64,000 bases of DNA from Yamagishiella unicocca (taxonomy: Eukaryota > Chlorophyta > Chlorophyceae > Chlamydomonadales > Volvocaceae). The stretch lies in assembly GCA_003116995.1 (NCBI GenBank), contig BDSL01000004.1, positions 1,612,001 to 1,676,000 of the forward strand, in the 5' to 3' direction. The first letter of the stretch is position 1. Each line of letters starts with the position of its first letter. Below, one piece after another: positions 32,744 to 44,572 of the stretch. The notes under the pieces were generated by a model. The model had not been told where the DNA came from and did no database searches. It worked only from the letters and a program-made list of their open reading frames with translations. Both the position numbers and the translations under genes were made by a program.

Positions 32744-35700
32744 ATGGCCGCTTCGGCCAACAACACCTTGATGCTGTGGCGGCCGCTCGTTGCAGCCTCG
32801 GGCCTGCTGGCTCCTGCCCTGCGTGCAGGGTAAGTTGTCGCGCTCACAGTGCGGGCCCCGTGAGGGTCGCTAAATATGCATTTGAGTATGTGCTTGCTGC
32901 TGGCTGTGGCAAGTGGGCGCACGAGGATCTATTGTCGATCGAACATTCATCAGGCTGGCGCCTTCATGCGCAGACCTGCGTGCGCGTGAGCGAGGTGTGG
33001 CCACGTAGGTGGTTACCAGGAGTGCTTGTGACCGTCTGGGTTCTGTACGTGTGGTCTTCTGGAGCCGATCGCCACGCCGGCTCGCCGCCTTCCAATCCAT
33101 GCATCAGCGTGTCGTTTCAAGTTTGACACCCTAATCCGCAGCTTATTGAGCTCATTTTACCCGCTGCTATATCTCACTACCACAGGACCTGCAAGTTCCT
33201 CAACGGACGCTTCCAGTCGTGTCCCTCTGTACCTTCATCGTCTTCACGCAGCTTCACGACAGGAAATGGTGATAGTAGCGGAATGGACAGCTTGTTTCTT
33301 TCGGACGTCAGCCTGTCTGGCCATCGCACGCCGCTTTTGCTTGGACTGCTCAACTACTTCGAGCGTCACTTACCCAACGTGGGTTTCTTCCAGCCCATCA
33401 CGGGGAAGGTTGCCCCCGACTCGCAGCTGAAGGTCGACCGCGACTTGGAGCTGTGAGTAATGTGGGCTTTCCTAGGCACTCCTAGGTATTGGGTACGGAT
33501 TGGTTTCGGAGCTGGAGGGCGTGCGCTGATACGGCAGCGACGACTCCTGCTATACCTCCGCGTACGGGCCGCCATGCCGCAGCGGAACTGGCAGTGGCGG
33601 AAATTAAAATTGCCGTCTGGCCCCGCAACTGGGTCGCACGCTTGCGTTCACAGCCACGCGTCCTTTCGTCACGGCTCCCTGACATCCTCGCCCCTCCACC
33701 CCCGGGCGCCCCCGATCCGCCCCTGACCCCCCCCCTTATTCACCGATAGGATGTATCGCGTCTTCAAAATGACCGGCGACCCGCAACGGATGGTAGGCGT
33801 GCAAGATACTGAGGCAGCCAAGGTGCGATTGTCACACTGGTTGATGTGGGTCGGGCCGTGGTGTGTTTTGGTTTTACCGTGGCGGCGGATGGTGGCGGCG
33901 TGGTGCAGTGGTGTGTGCCTACGTGTTCCAGGGTGGTGGTGAGTGGGTGTTGGCTGGTGAGTTCAGCCGCACGATTGCCGGGGCTGCGATATGAGGGGTG
34001 CACCTGCTCAGCCGGCGGCCTGCCCCGCGCTCAGACCCCGCATCGTTCCACGCACCTCCCTTCCTCGGCCTTTCTTACCTGCACCCAGCTGATTGCCGCC
34101 GGCAAGCACGGGGAGCTGCTGGACCGGATCTACTCGGCCTACGTGACGTACAAGGAGGGACACGACCTGGTCCTGGTGGAGGGCCCGGGGCAGGTCATGG
34201 GTGACACCGAGCTAGACGCGCAGGTGGGTTGGGGCGGATGGGGTTGGGGCGGATGGGGTTGGGGCGGATGGGGTTGGGTCGCAGTGCAGTGTTGCGGCGT
34301 TGCTTGTCGGGGGCGGCGGCGCCCAGGACAGCGGTGGGATCGGGCGCTCAGAGCGGAATTAGGGAGGTGACACCAGCAAATGGGCGTATAACAAGGGCCC
34401 CGAGTCTGCATGAGCCTAATACCAACCGCCCTCCACTCGACTGCCTCGCCACCCCTCCTTGTCGCACAGATTGCGGCCACGCTGGGCAGCCCGGTCCTCA
34501 TGTCCATGATGGGCAGCCCTGGCCTCACCGCCGAGGACTACTACCAGAACGCGGTGGGTATAAACTGAGGACACCTGTGTACTAACATAGGAGGAAGAGA
34601 AAGGGGAAGACTAGTTGAAGAGCACCGTGGGCGAGAGAGTCAGCAGTGGGTGCACGCGCCAGCTGGGTTGGTGGCGGCGCTACGTCGGCGAAGAGCGGCA
34701 TATCCGTGGCGCACCAGGGGCCTCAGGTCTTTTGGTCAGATTGCATGGTCGGTCGGCACTCGATCGGATCCTCCCCTCCCCTCCCTCCCCTCCCTCCCCT
34801 CCCTTCCCTCCCCTTCCTTCCCTCCCCTCCCCTCCCCTCCCCTCCCGTACGTTCGGGCATGGGCTCCTGGCAACAGATTGTGAAGCGCCAGGCAAGTGGG
34901 GGTGGACTCGTTGGGCCGACTGGTTTGTGTGGAGAGCGCTTGTCCAGGCCCAGTCGGCGGCTCCGGGCCGCCTTGTTGGCGGGCCCAGCAGTGGCAGCTG
35001 GCGGGAACCAGCTGTTAGGTTGGGCTGGGCTCGTGCCATTGCGGAGGGCTGCTTGCTGCGGCGTGTCATGAGCCGGGGTGCGGCCCTTTCCCGTCGTGCG
35101 CCCCCTGACCCTCCCGTCGTGCGCCCCCTGACCCTCCCGTCGTGCGCCCCCTGACCCTCCCGTCGTGCGCCCCCTGACCCTCCCGTCGTGCGCCCCCTGA
35201 CCCTCCCGTCGTGCGGCCCCTGACCCTCCCGTCGTGCGACCCCTGACCCTCCCGTCGTGCGGCCCCTGACCCTCCCGTCGTGCGCCCCCTGACCCTCCCG
35301 TCGTGCGCCCCCTGACCCTCCCGTCGTGCGCCCCCTGACCCTCCCGTCGTGCGCCCCCTGACCCACGCCTTTTGCCGCATCATACCAACGTGTCACACCT
35401 TCGCTTTCAGGTTTTCACGGACAGCAAGGTGGAGGTGCTGGGCCTCGCCCTTCACGGGGTGAGGGCGGAAGGGAGGGTCGGGGGTTAGGGTTTTGGACTT
35501 GGCGAGGTGCGACTCGGGTTTCAGGGACCATGTGGGCTTGTCTTCGAGGCCTCGCATCCCAACCCGCAAACTCTCTTTCCGCCCCCGCATGCCCCTTACC
35601 CAACCGCTGTGGCCGCCTCCACAGCTTCCTCGCAACCAGCACGCCATCGTGACCTCTCAGCTGCGTGCAAAGCTCAAGCAGGCGGGTCTGCCCTTCGCGG

Positions 35701-38700
35701 GTGCCCTGCCCGACGACCCCATCCTCTCGAGCGTCAGGTGGGGGACACAAGGCCCAGGGTTGCCTGTTCTCGTTTTAGGCCCACGCTGGGAACGCCGCAA
35801 GCCATGGGTTCACGCGGGATGTCCGCCCCTCAAGGCCCAGCTTTCTACCTCCCTCCCCCTGGCATTCTATCCGTCCGCCTAACGCTGTCCTCGCTCGCCT
35901 TGTCCGTCGCTGCCTTGCTCTTTGCGTACCAGCCCAACAAAATTTAAAAACGTTTTAAATTCCTTCCCGCCCCTCGCACTTCCCTCCCCAGGCTGGACGA
36001 GGTCCGTACCGCCCTGGGCGCCGAGCACTTGTACGGCGACCACCTGTTGCCCGACGTGGAGTTCGATGACGTGGTGGTGGGCAGCCAGCGGCTGGAGGAG
36101 CTGCTGGAGGTCCTGGGGGAGCGGCAGAAGGGCAGGTGCGGCGGAGCGGCAGTGCCTTCATCTGCCATTGTGGCTGCGTTGGGATTGGCCGCAGACACAG
36201 CTTCGCGAAAAGAGCACGCGCCTTTTTACGATGTACCTTTTCGCCATGTACCTTTTCACGCACCTCGCGGGCTCTCCCGCATGCGTGTACGAAGTGCGTT
36301 TGCTGAGCCGGTGGCTTCTGCGTACACACAGTCACGCACCACACGCCTACGCGCAGGCCGCTGGTCGTCACCTCGGCGGACCGCTTGGACATCGTGCTGG
36401 GCCTGCTGGCGGCGCAGCTGTCTGTTGAGGGGCCCGCGGTGGCGGGAGTGCTGCTCACCCAGGCCGGCGCGCAGCGGGCGGGACGCAACTACGCCAAGTG
36501 AGTCTCGAGGGGCGGGGCGGGGCGGGGTGGGGCGTGAGAGAGGGAGAGAGGGAGGGAGGGAGGGAGGGAGGGAGGGAGGGAGGGACACAAGCACCTACAC
36601 CGGGCGTGATGTCGCTGATGCCTCAGTGTAAGCCCCTCCTCCTCTCGCGCGTGACCCACATCGACACCCCGACCTCGTTCCTGGCGCGTCTCCCTCCTCT
36701 CCTTCCCAGGGCCACCGTGGACTCCATCTTCGCCGGCCTGGTCCACAGCGGGCTGTACCGGGGCACGCTGCTGCCGGTGCTGTCCACTGACCAGCCCATG
36801 CGCGAGGCGCTGTCCGCCATCGACCGGCTGGACGCCGCCATCCTGCCCGCCTCCTCCCGCAAGATCGCCAGGAGCAAGGTGTGGGGCCCTGTGGGCAGGG
36901 TTGCGAAGGCGGTAGCCGAAGGGTGGCTGGCGGGGAGGAAAACCCGTGTCCGAGTGAAAACCCGTTTGTGACGTACGTTTGGAGATGCATGCTGAGAACT
37001 TGGTTGGCGGCCGGTGGGGCGGCAAAGAGGTGCAGACGTACGTCCTACGCGGCGCCGTAGCGAGATAAGGTGTGTGGAGAGGCAGGCGGGGCTCGGGGCT
37101 CGGACCAGTACTCAGCCGTCCTAAGCGCTTCTTGCCTGTCCTGAAACCGGATCCCTCCCTCCCCAATCGCCCCTCGGGCGTCCCCTGCCTGCAGCTGCTG
37201 TTCGACCGCCACCTGGACGTGAATGCGGTGGTGGCGGGGCTGCAGCGCAAGCGGCCCAACCGCATGACCCCCAAGATGTTCGTGCACATCGTACAGACCA
37301 TGTGCCGGTGAGTGGGGTAGGGGGCGGAGGACGAGGGGGAGGCAAGGGCCGGGCAGGCAGGGGACGCCAGGGGGGTGATTGGGGAGGGAGGGATCCGGTT
37401 TCAGGACGGGCAAGAAACGCTTAGAAACGTGTCAGGGTGTCGCCGTTGTACGGCGGCGGCAGGCAGCAACCAACAGCATCCTCCCGCTGCTCCCTCCCCT
37501 GCCCTCACCCCACCTCCCCTGCCCTCGCGCGCGTGCACACGCAAACGCGCGCAGCGCCAACCCGCAGCACATCGTGCTCCCGGAGTCCGTGGACAAGCGC
37601 GTGCTGGCCGCCGCCGCTGACGCCACCGCCCGCGGGTTCGCGCGCATCACCCTGCTGGGCGACCCCGCCACCATCGCATCCGAGGCCAAGAAGCTGGGCC
37701 TGGACCTCAGCAGCTGCAACGTAGTCAACCCGGCGGTGGGTGAGGGGTTCCCTGCACCGCGACGGGGCCGGCATGAGGGCTCGATCGGGAGGGGTGGGGC
37801 AGCGGTCTAGGTTCCTGGCTTCAAGCCAGCGGTGGGTGCCTGTAGGCAGCTGGGGTGTCTGTGGAAGTGGTGACAGCGTTGGATGTTGGAAGGAACGCGT
37901 CCGGGAGGTGGGAGCTGGTGGGGCAGCGCGATGAGGCCCGTCCTCCGCCTCGGCGTGCTCCTACGCTGATGCGCATGCTCCCCCGCCCGCTCTTGCGTGC
38001 AGACATCGGAGCGCATGGAGTCGTACATTAACATGCTGGTGGAGGCGCGGAAGAGCAAAGGCATGACGCCGGAGAGGGCGGCGGATCTGCTGATCGGTGA
38101 GAGGGGTGGGCGGGTGGGTAAGAAGGATCAGGTGAGTCGGGGACCATGGGGTTGCTTTGACGCCTTACGGTTTGGCACGCGGATGTCTTTTACGCCTCAG
38201 CTTCCAAAGCCACGCTCCGCCGCCCTTGCCGCTGCTTTTCAGGTGACATCAACTTCTTCGCGACCATGATGGTCGCGTCCGGCGACGCGGACGGCATGGT
38301 GTCGGGAGCCATCCACACCACCGCCTCCACCATTCGCCCGGCGCTGCAGGCGCGTGCGCTGTAGCAGCAGACCTAGCTCTAGTTGTGGACCATCGCCCTG
38401 TGTCGTTCGTGCGTGGCGGAGCGCATCGCTTCTGCCCTTGCTTCCTGCCTCCGCCATTCCTTCCCTCAACCTCTGCTCAACCTCCTCCCAACCAACAACC
38501 ACCTCCAGATGCTCAAGTCGCCCGACGGGAACCTGGTTTCCTCCATCTTCTTCATGTGCCTGCCGGACAGGGTACGGCACTCGGGAGGGGAGAGCGGAGG
38601 GGAGGGGAAAAGGGAAGCCGGGGCGGCCGCGCCGGAGTGCCACACGTGCGGGAGGTGGGGACGGGCTGAGCCCGTGAGGTTGTCGCTGTGCGTCTACCGG

Positions 38701-40109
38701 GTAGCCGCCGGCACATCCCCCGGCCCTATTCCGTCACGGCGTGACCATTTCCGTGGAACCCTCGATGCCAGGGTGTTTACCTGGCTTCCCCGGCGCACAG
38801 CAGCTGTGGTACCGGTATGTCCCTTCCCATCTCTTCCTGTACCTCGCGCCCGACCCGCACCGTGTGTAGGTGCTGGTGTACGGCGACTGCGCCGTCAACG
38901 TCAACCCCTCGGCCTCGGAGTTGGCGTCCATCGCCATCACCTCCGCTGACACGGCCGCCGCCTTCGGCATCGCGCCGCGCGTCGCGATGCTGTCGTACTC
39001 AACGCTGGGCTCCGGAGCCGGGCCCGACGTGAGTGCCCGGCAGTGCCCACCGACCAGCCCGCATACACCAACACACACATAGGGCCTGCGTCGCGCTCAA
39101 CCCCCATTAATCACTCCCTTCTTGCTCACGGTGTGCACGATGTGCACGATGTCTTGACCTGACCAGCACACCTGCTCCTCCCTTCGTCTCCTCCGTCGGT
39201 CGCAGGTGGTCAAGGTGACGGAGGCTGTGGCGCTGGTCAAGGCCCGGCGGCCCGACATCAAGGTGGAGGGCCCCATCCAATATGACGCGGCCATCGACCC
39301 CGCAGTGGCCGCCGTCAAGGTCAAGGGCAACAGCGAGGTGGCGGGACAGGCCACGGTGTTCGTCTTCCCGGACCTCAACACAGGTGGGGCAGCTCTGGAA
39401 GCCGTGTGTACACACGGCTTAGGCGAAGGAGGCAGGGGGCTGGGGGTGATTCGTGCGCGGTGTGGGAGCGGTCGTGACCTCACCTCGCCCCTGGACATGG
39501 TTGGAGGGGCTGCACGATTTCGCTCGAGCTCATGTCGTAAGTGCCTTAGTACGTACGCAGAACCCGGTCCGTCCCATAATTTCCACTCGTTGGCTGTACG
39601 CTGGCTTACCACCACCGGCCATGTAACTCCCCCTCACTTCCCACCCCTTACTCAGGCAACAACACGTACAAGGCCGTGCAGCAGAGCACCGGCGCCATCG
39701 CGATGGGGCCGGTCATGCAGGTAACTGCTCGTCGTTGGTTGCTGGTCGGGTTGTCTGGCGGGCGGGCGTTGGGGCTGGGCCGTAGGGCGCCTCGACGGCG
39801 AAGGAAACCCAGTCCCGTACGCGCGCGATGCCCACACCAATCAAATATGCCAATCAACCTACTAATTACCAACCAACACTCGCAACCCTACCGGCGCCAC
39901 CCCCTCCCACCCCCTCCCCAACCCCTAAACCGTCACTGCCCCCTCAGGGCCTGCTCAAGCCCGTCAACGACCTGTCCCGGGGTTGCACTGTGCCAGACAT
40001 CGTCAACACCATCTGCGCCACGTCCATCCAGGCCATGCAGTTCAAACAGAAGCACGACGACGCTGCTGCCGTGGCCGCAGCCGCGGGGCCTCCCGCCGCC
40101 GCGGCCTAA
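32744..40109 (+). CDS. PAT: Phosphate acetyltransferase (phosphotransacetylase), mitochondrial-type leader
   Basis: Twenty exons: 32744-32829, 33186-33452, 33750-33822, 34089-34223, 34470-34553, 34877-34891, 35411-35458, 35625-35737, 35992-36135, 36357-36497, 36710-36878, 37195-37307, 37555-37735, 38003-38096, 38243-38349, 38509-38571, 38870-39028, 39206-39383, 39656-39720, 39948-40109. They total 2,397 nt, 798 residues, with all phases closing. The enzyme interconverts acetyl-CoA and acetyl phosphate. With acetate kinase this yields ATP and acetate in dark anoxia. The N terminus ([19 protein letters not shown], then SRSFTTGN) looks like a mitochondrial presequence. Residues 75-245 are the degenerate BioD-like P-loop domain. 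DRTGG-like sequence follows ([18 protein letters not shown]). The catalytic PTA domain spans 463-790: [55 protein letters not shown] and [17 protein letters not shown], with the catalytic Ser-Arg and Asp in the last. Whether it is PAT1 or PAT2 is not resolved. I find no TGTAA within about 800 nt downstream. Confidence 0.97.
34216..34275. repeat. 15-bp repeat x 3 at the start of a PAT intron
   Basis: GGGGCGGATGGGGTT units directly follow the donor at 34224. Confidence 0.8.
34877..34891 (+). other. 15-nt exon bordered by a GC-AG intron
   Basis: Between exons ending at 34553 and starting at 35411, the coding sequence needs a short linker. ATTGTGAAGCGCCAG (five codons, IVKRQ) is preceded by an AG acceptor and followed by GCAAGT, the classic GC-type donor. 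Including it keeps the phase and gives [20 protein letters not shown], as expected for the family's helix. Confidence 0.8.
35091..35362. repeat. 22-bp minisatellite x 12 in PAT intron
   Basis: CCGTCGTGCGCCCCCTGACC followed by CT is repeated about 12 times with few changes (GCGCC, GCGGC and GCGAC variants), just before the acceptor of intron 34892-35410. Confidence 0.92.
36930..37015 (+). repeat. Dispersed intronic element in PAT
   Basis: GAAAACCCGTGTCCGAGTGA, then GTTTGGAGATGCATGCTGAG and AACTTGGTTGG, in intron 36879-37194. Confidence 0.85.
37119..37429. repeat. Inverted repeat pair flanking PAT exon 12
   Basis: The left arm, 37119-37192, ends at the acceptor. The right arm, 37353-37429, lies 45 nt after the donor. 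They are reverse complements over about 74 bp with roughly 90% identity; shared cores are GGATCCGGTTTCAGGAC and GCAGGCAGGGGACGCC. Exon 37195-37307 lies in the loop. Confidence 0.92.
38350..38508 (+). other. GC-AG intron in PAT
   Basis: Exon 38243-38349 ends GCGCTGCAG and is followed by GCGCGT; no GT in the area keeps the frame. The next exon starts after CCTCCAG. The join reads [15 protein letters not shown], as in the family's conserved RPxLQxxKT block. Confidence 0.75.
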
Positions 40110-43100
40110 TCCCGCCATCGGTCGCAGTGCGGCCGTGGCCCAGCCCGCCCGGGCGCAAGGCATTCCCAGCACCCTGGCGGGCTGGGCCTGCACGCTGGCA
40201 GGTGCACTCTGGGCCGCCTGAACACCGCGGGCTGATGGTGCGGGGGCTTTCCTTCCCTGGTTATTTCTTTCGCAGGGGTTGTGTTTCGCAAGCGTGCGTG
40301 CGCATCTCGTGCGTGTTTGTTGGGGTGGGGGGGTCGGCCCGCCTGAGGTCGAGCAGGGGCCGGGCGGCGCCGCCTCGCAGACTGTGGTCAGCGGCGTGAA
40401 AGGGGCGAGCGACGGGTTTGGGGTACGCAGGGGGCCAAGCGGAGCGTTTCGAGGATCGCCACGCGCCAGCTTACATCGTGGGGCGGGCGGCAGGGCGTTT
40501 TCGGGGCCTGGGGCGTTCTCAGGTGTCATTTGGAGGGCTTTCGCGGCGGCCGTGCGGTCGCTGCACTAGGCCTGGGCGGGAGAATGGGCGAGTCGTGGCA
40601 TGAGGGCGGGGGCATGGGGCCATGACGTGTGTCGCACGCCGCCGGGCTTGCGAAATTAATCTGGTCGGGGGATAGTCGTTAAGGGGGCTGGGGCTGCATA
40701 CACCTGGCCATACTGCCAGCGTTGGCCGTGCGTGAGCCCGCTCCGCACGTGCAAATAAGCCCCCGGGCGCAGGCAGGCTGGAGAAGACGTGAAGCATGAA
40801 GAAACGGACTAAGAGTGTGCCACCCGGCAGCAGAAGAAGAAAGATGTGGGTAAAATGTGTGTGTCAGTAGCCGATTGTTGGACTGCTTCCCAAGTATGAG
40901 TCTGCACGCCGCGGTGTCGTACATGGGGACGGCGAAGGCGGCATTTACGGCACGCGACGGCGCCTCCTCGCCATTCTTTAAGCATCTGAAACATTATTTC
41001 GTGTAGGGCTGCCCCCCTGCTTGACGGTTGGTCGTTAGCGCTAGCGCCTGCAGTACTTGCCTATGGACGAGCTGTACCTGACCATGACGCGTCAGAAGGC
41101 AAGCTGGATAGTGCACCTTGCGTATTCTTGTGGCGGGCATGGGCGTTGCGCTCACTTCTTCCTTGACCGCCTTTGCTTCACACGACGTGTCGCGGGGCGG
41201 GTGAGGATGGGGGTGAGCCGCCGCGCAGTGTGCCCGCTGACGCCGGCGCACGCCAGCGCGCCCCAGCTTCTGTGGGTTCGTTGCAGTGTGCGCGGGGAGC
41301 CTTGCGCACGTGGGGCCCGGTGTGATGAGGACGCCGCCTTCAGTGGGTTTGCGGCAGGGCGCGGTGGGCGGGAGGTTCGCATCTATACCTGGTGGCGGGT
41401 GCCCACTGAGCGAGAGAGCAGGTGGATTGTACGGCGGGAAGGGGGTGGGATTGCACGCCGTGGGATTCGTGCTGTAGTAGTAGGCCGCTTGGAGAACGTT
41501 AGACGATGCCCCTGGTGACTTCTGCGTCTGTGTTTCTTGCCCTTTGGGAGTTCTTGGGTCGAGTGGCTCTTCAACCGACATCCTGCAGGTGATAAGGCGT
41601 CGCACACAATATTTGGTCTCCTCTCGCGACTCCTGCGTCATACATGTTGGCAATGTGAGGTCGACTGCTGCATTGGTGCAGTTTGCTGACTTGTGCAGCG
41701 GCAAGTTCCCGTGTTGGTCCCGCCGGAGCGGTCGGAGCGGCGAGAGGCGGGGCCACGCTGTTGAGCTTCTCAACAGACAGGCCAGCCGCATTTACACTCT
41801 GCCGAGATGTCAGCTGGCAAAGGTGTTGTCATGTTGGTAAAAGCCTACTCTGGTCTTAAGGCGCGCAGCTGCAGGTGCAGGTGCGCCATGCCGGACTCTG
41901 CGACACGGAGCTGCGGACAGGCGCAGTGCCTGCGCGGGAAGCCGCCTGGCGCCACGGCGTATCGTGCAGCTTAACAGGCATCATGCAGCTGGACAGACTT
42001 GGACATCAAGTTAACGAATAATGTTTACAGTGTCCTCAAGCTCGGACGAACCCAGAACAAGAAGAGGGCCCATGAATACATGTAGGATATTAGCGGCAGA
42101 AAGGATATGGGGGGAACGGTTGGTGGCGAGGGAGGACCTGTCCCTTGCTCCCTTCATGAAGATAAACCGTCCGGAACTTCAACCAACGGTTTGAACTTCC
42201 CTGATATACAGCAACTGTGAAGATTATATAGAAGGGTCAAAGTCGCCGAATATCCGCAGCGCATGCCCTTGCGTTGTTGTAGGAATGGACCTATTAGACC
42301 TGTCGCCTCCAATCCACGGCCAAGTGCTCCGTTCCTTGCCTACGAAACCCGGCGAGCTTACGCAAGGAGCCCAACCATAACTTCGCTAACGTATGTCGGA
42401 ATGCGAGTGAGCTCTTGTGTGCCTGTTGGCGCGCACTTTTGAATCGCTTCTATCAACTGGCTCCACCTCCATACGGCCCTATACGGCACGGGCGATCGCA
42501 TGCAGGTGCACGCAGCTGCGTTTGGGAACATGCACAACCTTGCGCGGGTCTCGCCAAAGCGGCTGCTCAAATGCCAAAGAGCTGATACCTCGTGTTGATC
42601 GCATCAAGCAATCTGTTCAGCTGCCCATTCGCTCCGGTTGCTCGCTCAGACCATGGCGATAGTTCCCCTTCTTCGCTTTCCCTTCCCCTTGCCCATCGCC
42701 CCTGCCGCGCCTGATGTCGCGATGTCTTGCAAACCTGTGCCCATGCACCGGCCACGATACGTTTCCTGCTAGTTGCCGTGGTCACAGCTGATGCTGCAGT
42801 CGACGAGCCAAACACGAGCGTTGTGCAGGACAATAGGCGACAACGCACGTCGTCCAACGCACGCGCCACAGCACGCCCGCCGCACGCGAGCACCTTACTT
42901 GGTCTTCATTTTCCTCTTGTCCTTAGTTTGTTCGGACTGCCCGTCGTGCTGCAATTTCTTTTGCTGGTCGGACTTTCGGGTGGTCCGTTTTTCGTGTGTG
43001 GGTGGTGCCCTGGGCCGCCGGGGGGGTCTGTCCCCAGCCCCTCGGTCCGGGCTTCCTGGGCCCGCCATTTCTTCTGCGGTAGACCGTGGGGCGCCTGGGT

Positions 43101-44572
43101 TGTTCTATTTTGTCAGGGCCCAGCCCCCTTGGGCGGGGCGAGGTTTCCCGTTTTCCCAGTGCTTTTTGGGGCGTCAGCTGGCTCTTCGCGCTGGCTTCTC
43201 GTATGGTGCGATCTCGGTATGGGTTCCCCTCTTGTCCTGGGCTTGCCCAGGCTTGCGTACACTGTACTATATAATGATTAACCAGATTGGATACAGTCGT
43301 ACGCCTCGTGAAATGAAGTACAATAACAAATCTTTGTGACGATGATGAGAGCCAAGCTCCCAAGCCCGGCCCCCGAATCCCCGCCTGAACCGATCAATCA
43401 AGGCCGCAATCCGATAAACCGAGGGTTGTTAGGGCCCTGGGGGCATTTGCATTGGTGACTAAGGCGGAAAGCGGGGAGCGTGGCACGTCTTGTGTTCCGA
43501 GCCCCGACACGCTTTGCGCCTGTGAAATGCCACGGGGAACCGATCGAGTTACTTCAAGGGTAAGCGCTGAAAATTGCAGCGGAACGTGGCTCCGAAGCCG
43601 GATGGATCAGGGGCCACGGTACGCAAGGTCCTCAGGCGATACCCTATCAAATAGCAACTTCAAGTTTTTCTACGTTGATTTACCCTCTCACTGGATGTCG
43701 ATTGATTGATTGATTGATTACAAGCTCTTGGAGCTCGTAAGGCCCAGACGAGCCAGGAGGCTCATGGACCGCTAATCAAAGTAATTCATAAAGAAGAATG
43801 TCGATTCACATTTCACTGGATTCCACTGGATGTCGATTCACATTTCACAGTCGCTGTAACGGTACGGCATGTACGATGTTCCAGATACTCCTTGCAGCGT
43901 TTCGTCCAAGTTGAGCATCCTATCGTATGAGTTTCCTGAATACCTACTTAGAAGTGCAAGAGCGGGATAGCTGCCGCGAGAAACACCGGGGCTGTACTGC
44001 TGCTTCGCTTCCAACGATAAGTTAGCGTTACGGACGTCATAAGGAGGTTAAGTTATACTTGATTCAAGTTCAAACATGGTCGTTGTTTTATTTGGCAATG
44101 CGATGCTTAACTCGTCCAGTGACTACGTTTGGCAGTGCCTGCCGCCCACTCATATTCTCATGGTGCGATTGACCCTGACAATGCCAAAATCAATGTCAAT
44201 TGGTGAAGCTCCTGCGCTGATAGCTCCTGCTTAACCGAAATCGCACTTCATCCTCCTCGCACACTTCCAAAAAGCGTGTACACGTATCTTAACGCTCTTT
44301 TAGAGACTTCGCGCATACTCTAATACACGTATTTCATCTGCAGGGTTACCCGGCAAGAACATAGCGTAGCGGCGACCTTTGCAAGAATGGACGTTGTCTA
44401 CTCCCAATGACGTGACCTAGAATAACTCCGTCAGTCGACCACCCAACTGAGAACTACCAAAAGAAACAAGCGTCATTGGCGGTGTAGCTGTGGGCGTGGC
44501 CTTCTGTTGGCAAGTATGGGCTGTGGGCGACAGCGGAAAGCCTGCTAAGGAGGGCAAGGAGCCGCGGGCGCC
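40110..44572. other. Intergenic region between PAT and the TmcB-like gene
   Basis: There are 4.5 kb without a recognisable gene. The first 900 bp are GC-rich and presumably hold the PAT 3' UTR. From about 41900 the sequence is AT-richer. 42900-43300 is a T/G/C-biased block with hydrophobic frames in all phases. Five GATT units lie at 43700-43719. TGTCGATTCACATTTCAC is repeated at 43799 and 43831. These look like remnants of a retroelement end. The promoter of the downstream gene should lie in the last few hundred bases, but I see no clear core element. Confidence 0.5.
43700..43719. repeat. GATT x 5 simple repeat, possible LINE tail
   Basis: A short tetranucleotide run in an AT-rich setting. 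Some LINE families end in such runs, but no reverse transcriptase fragment is visible upstream. Confidence 0.5.
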
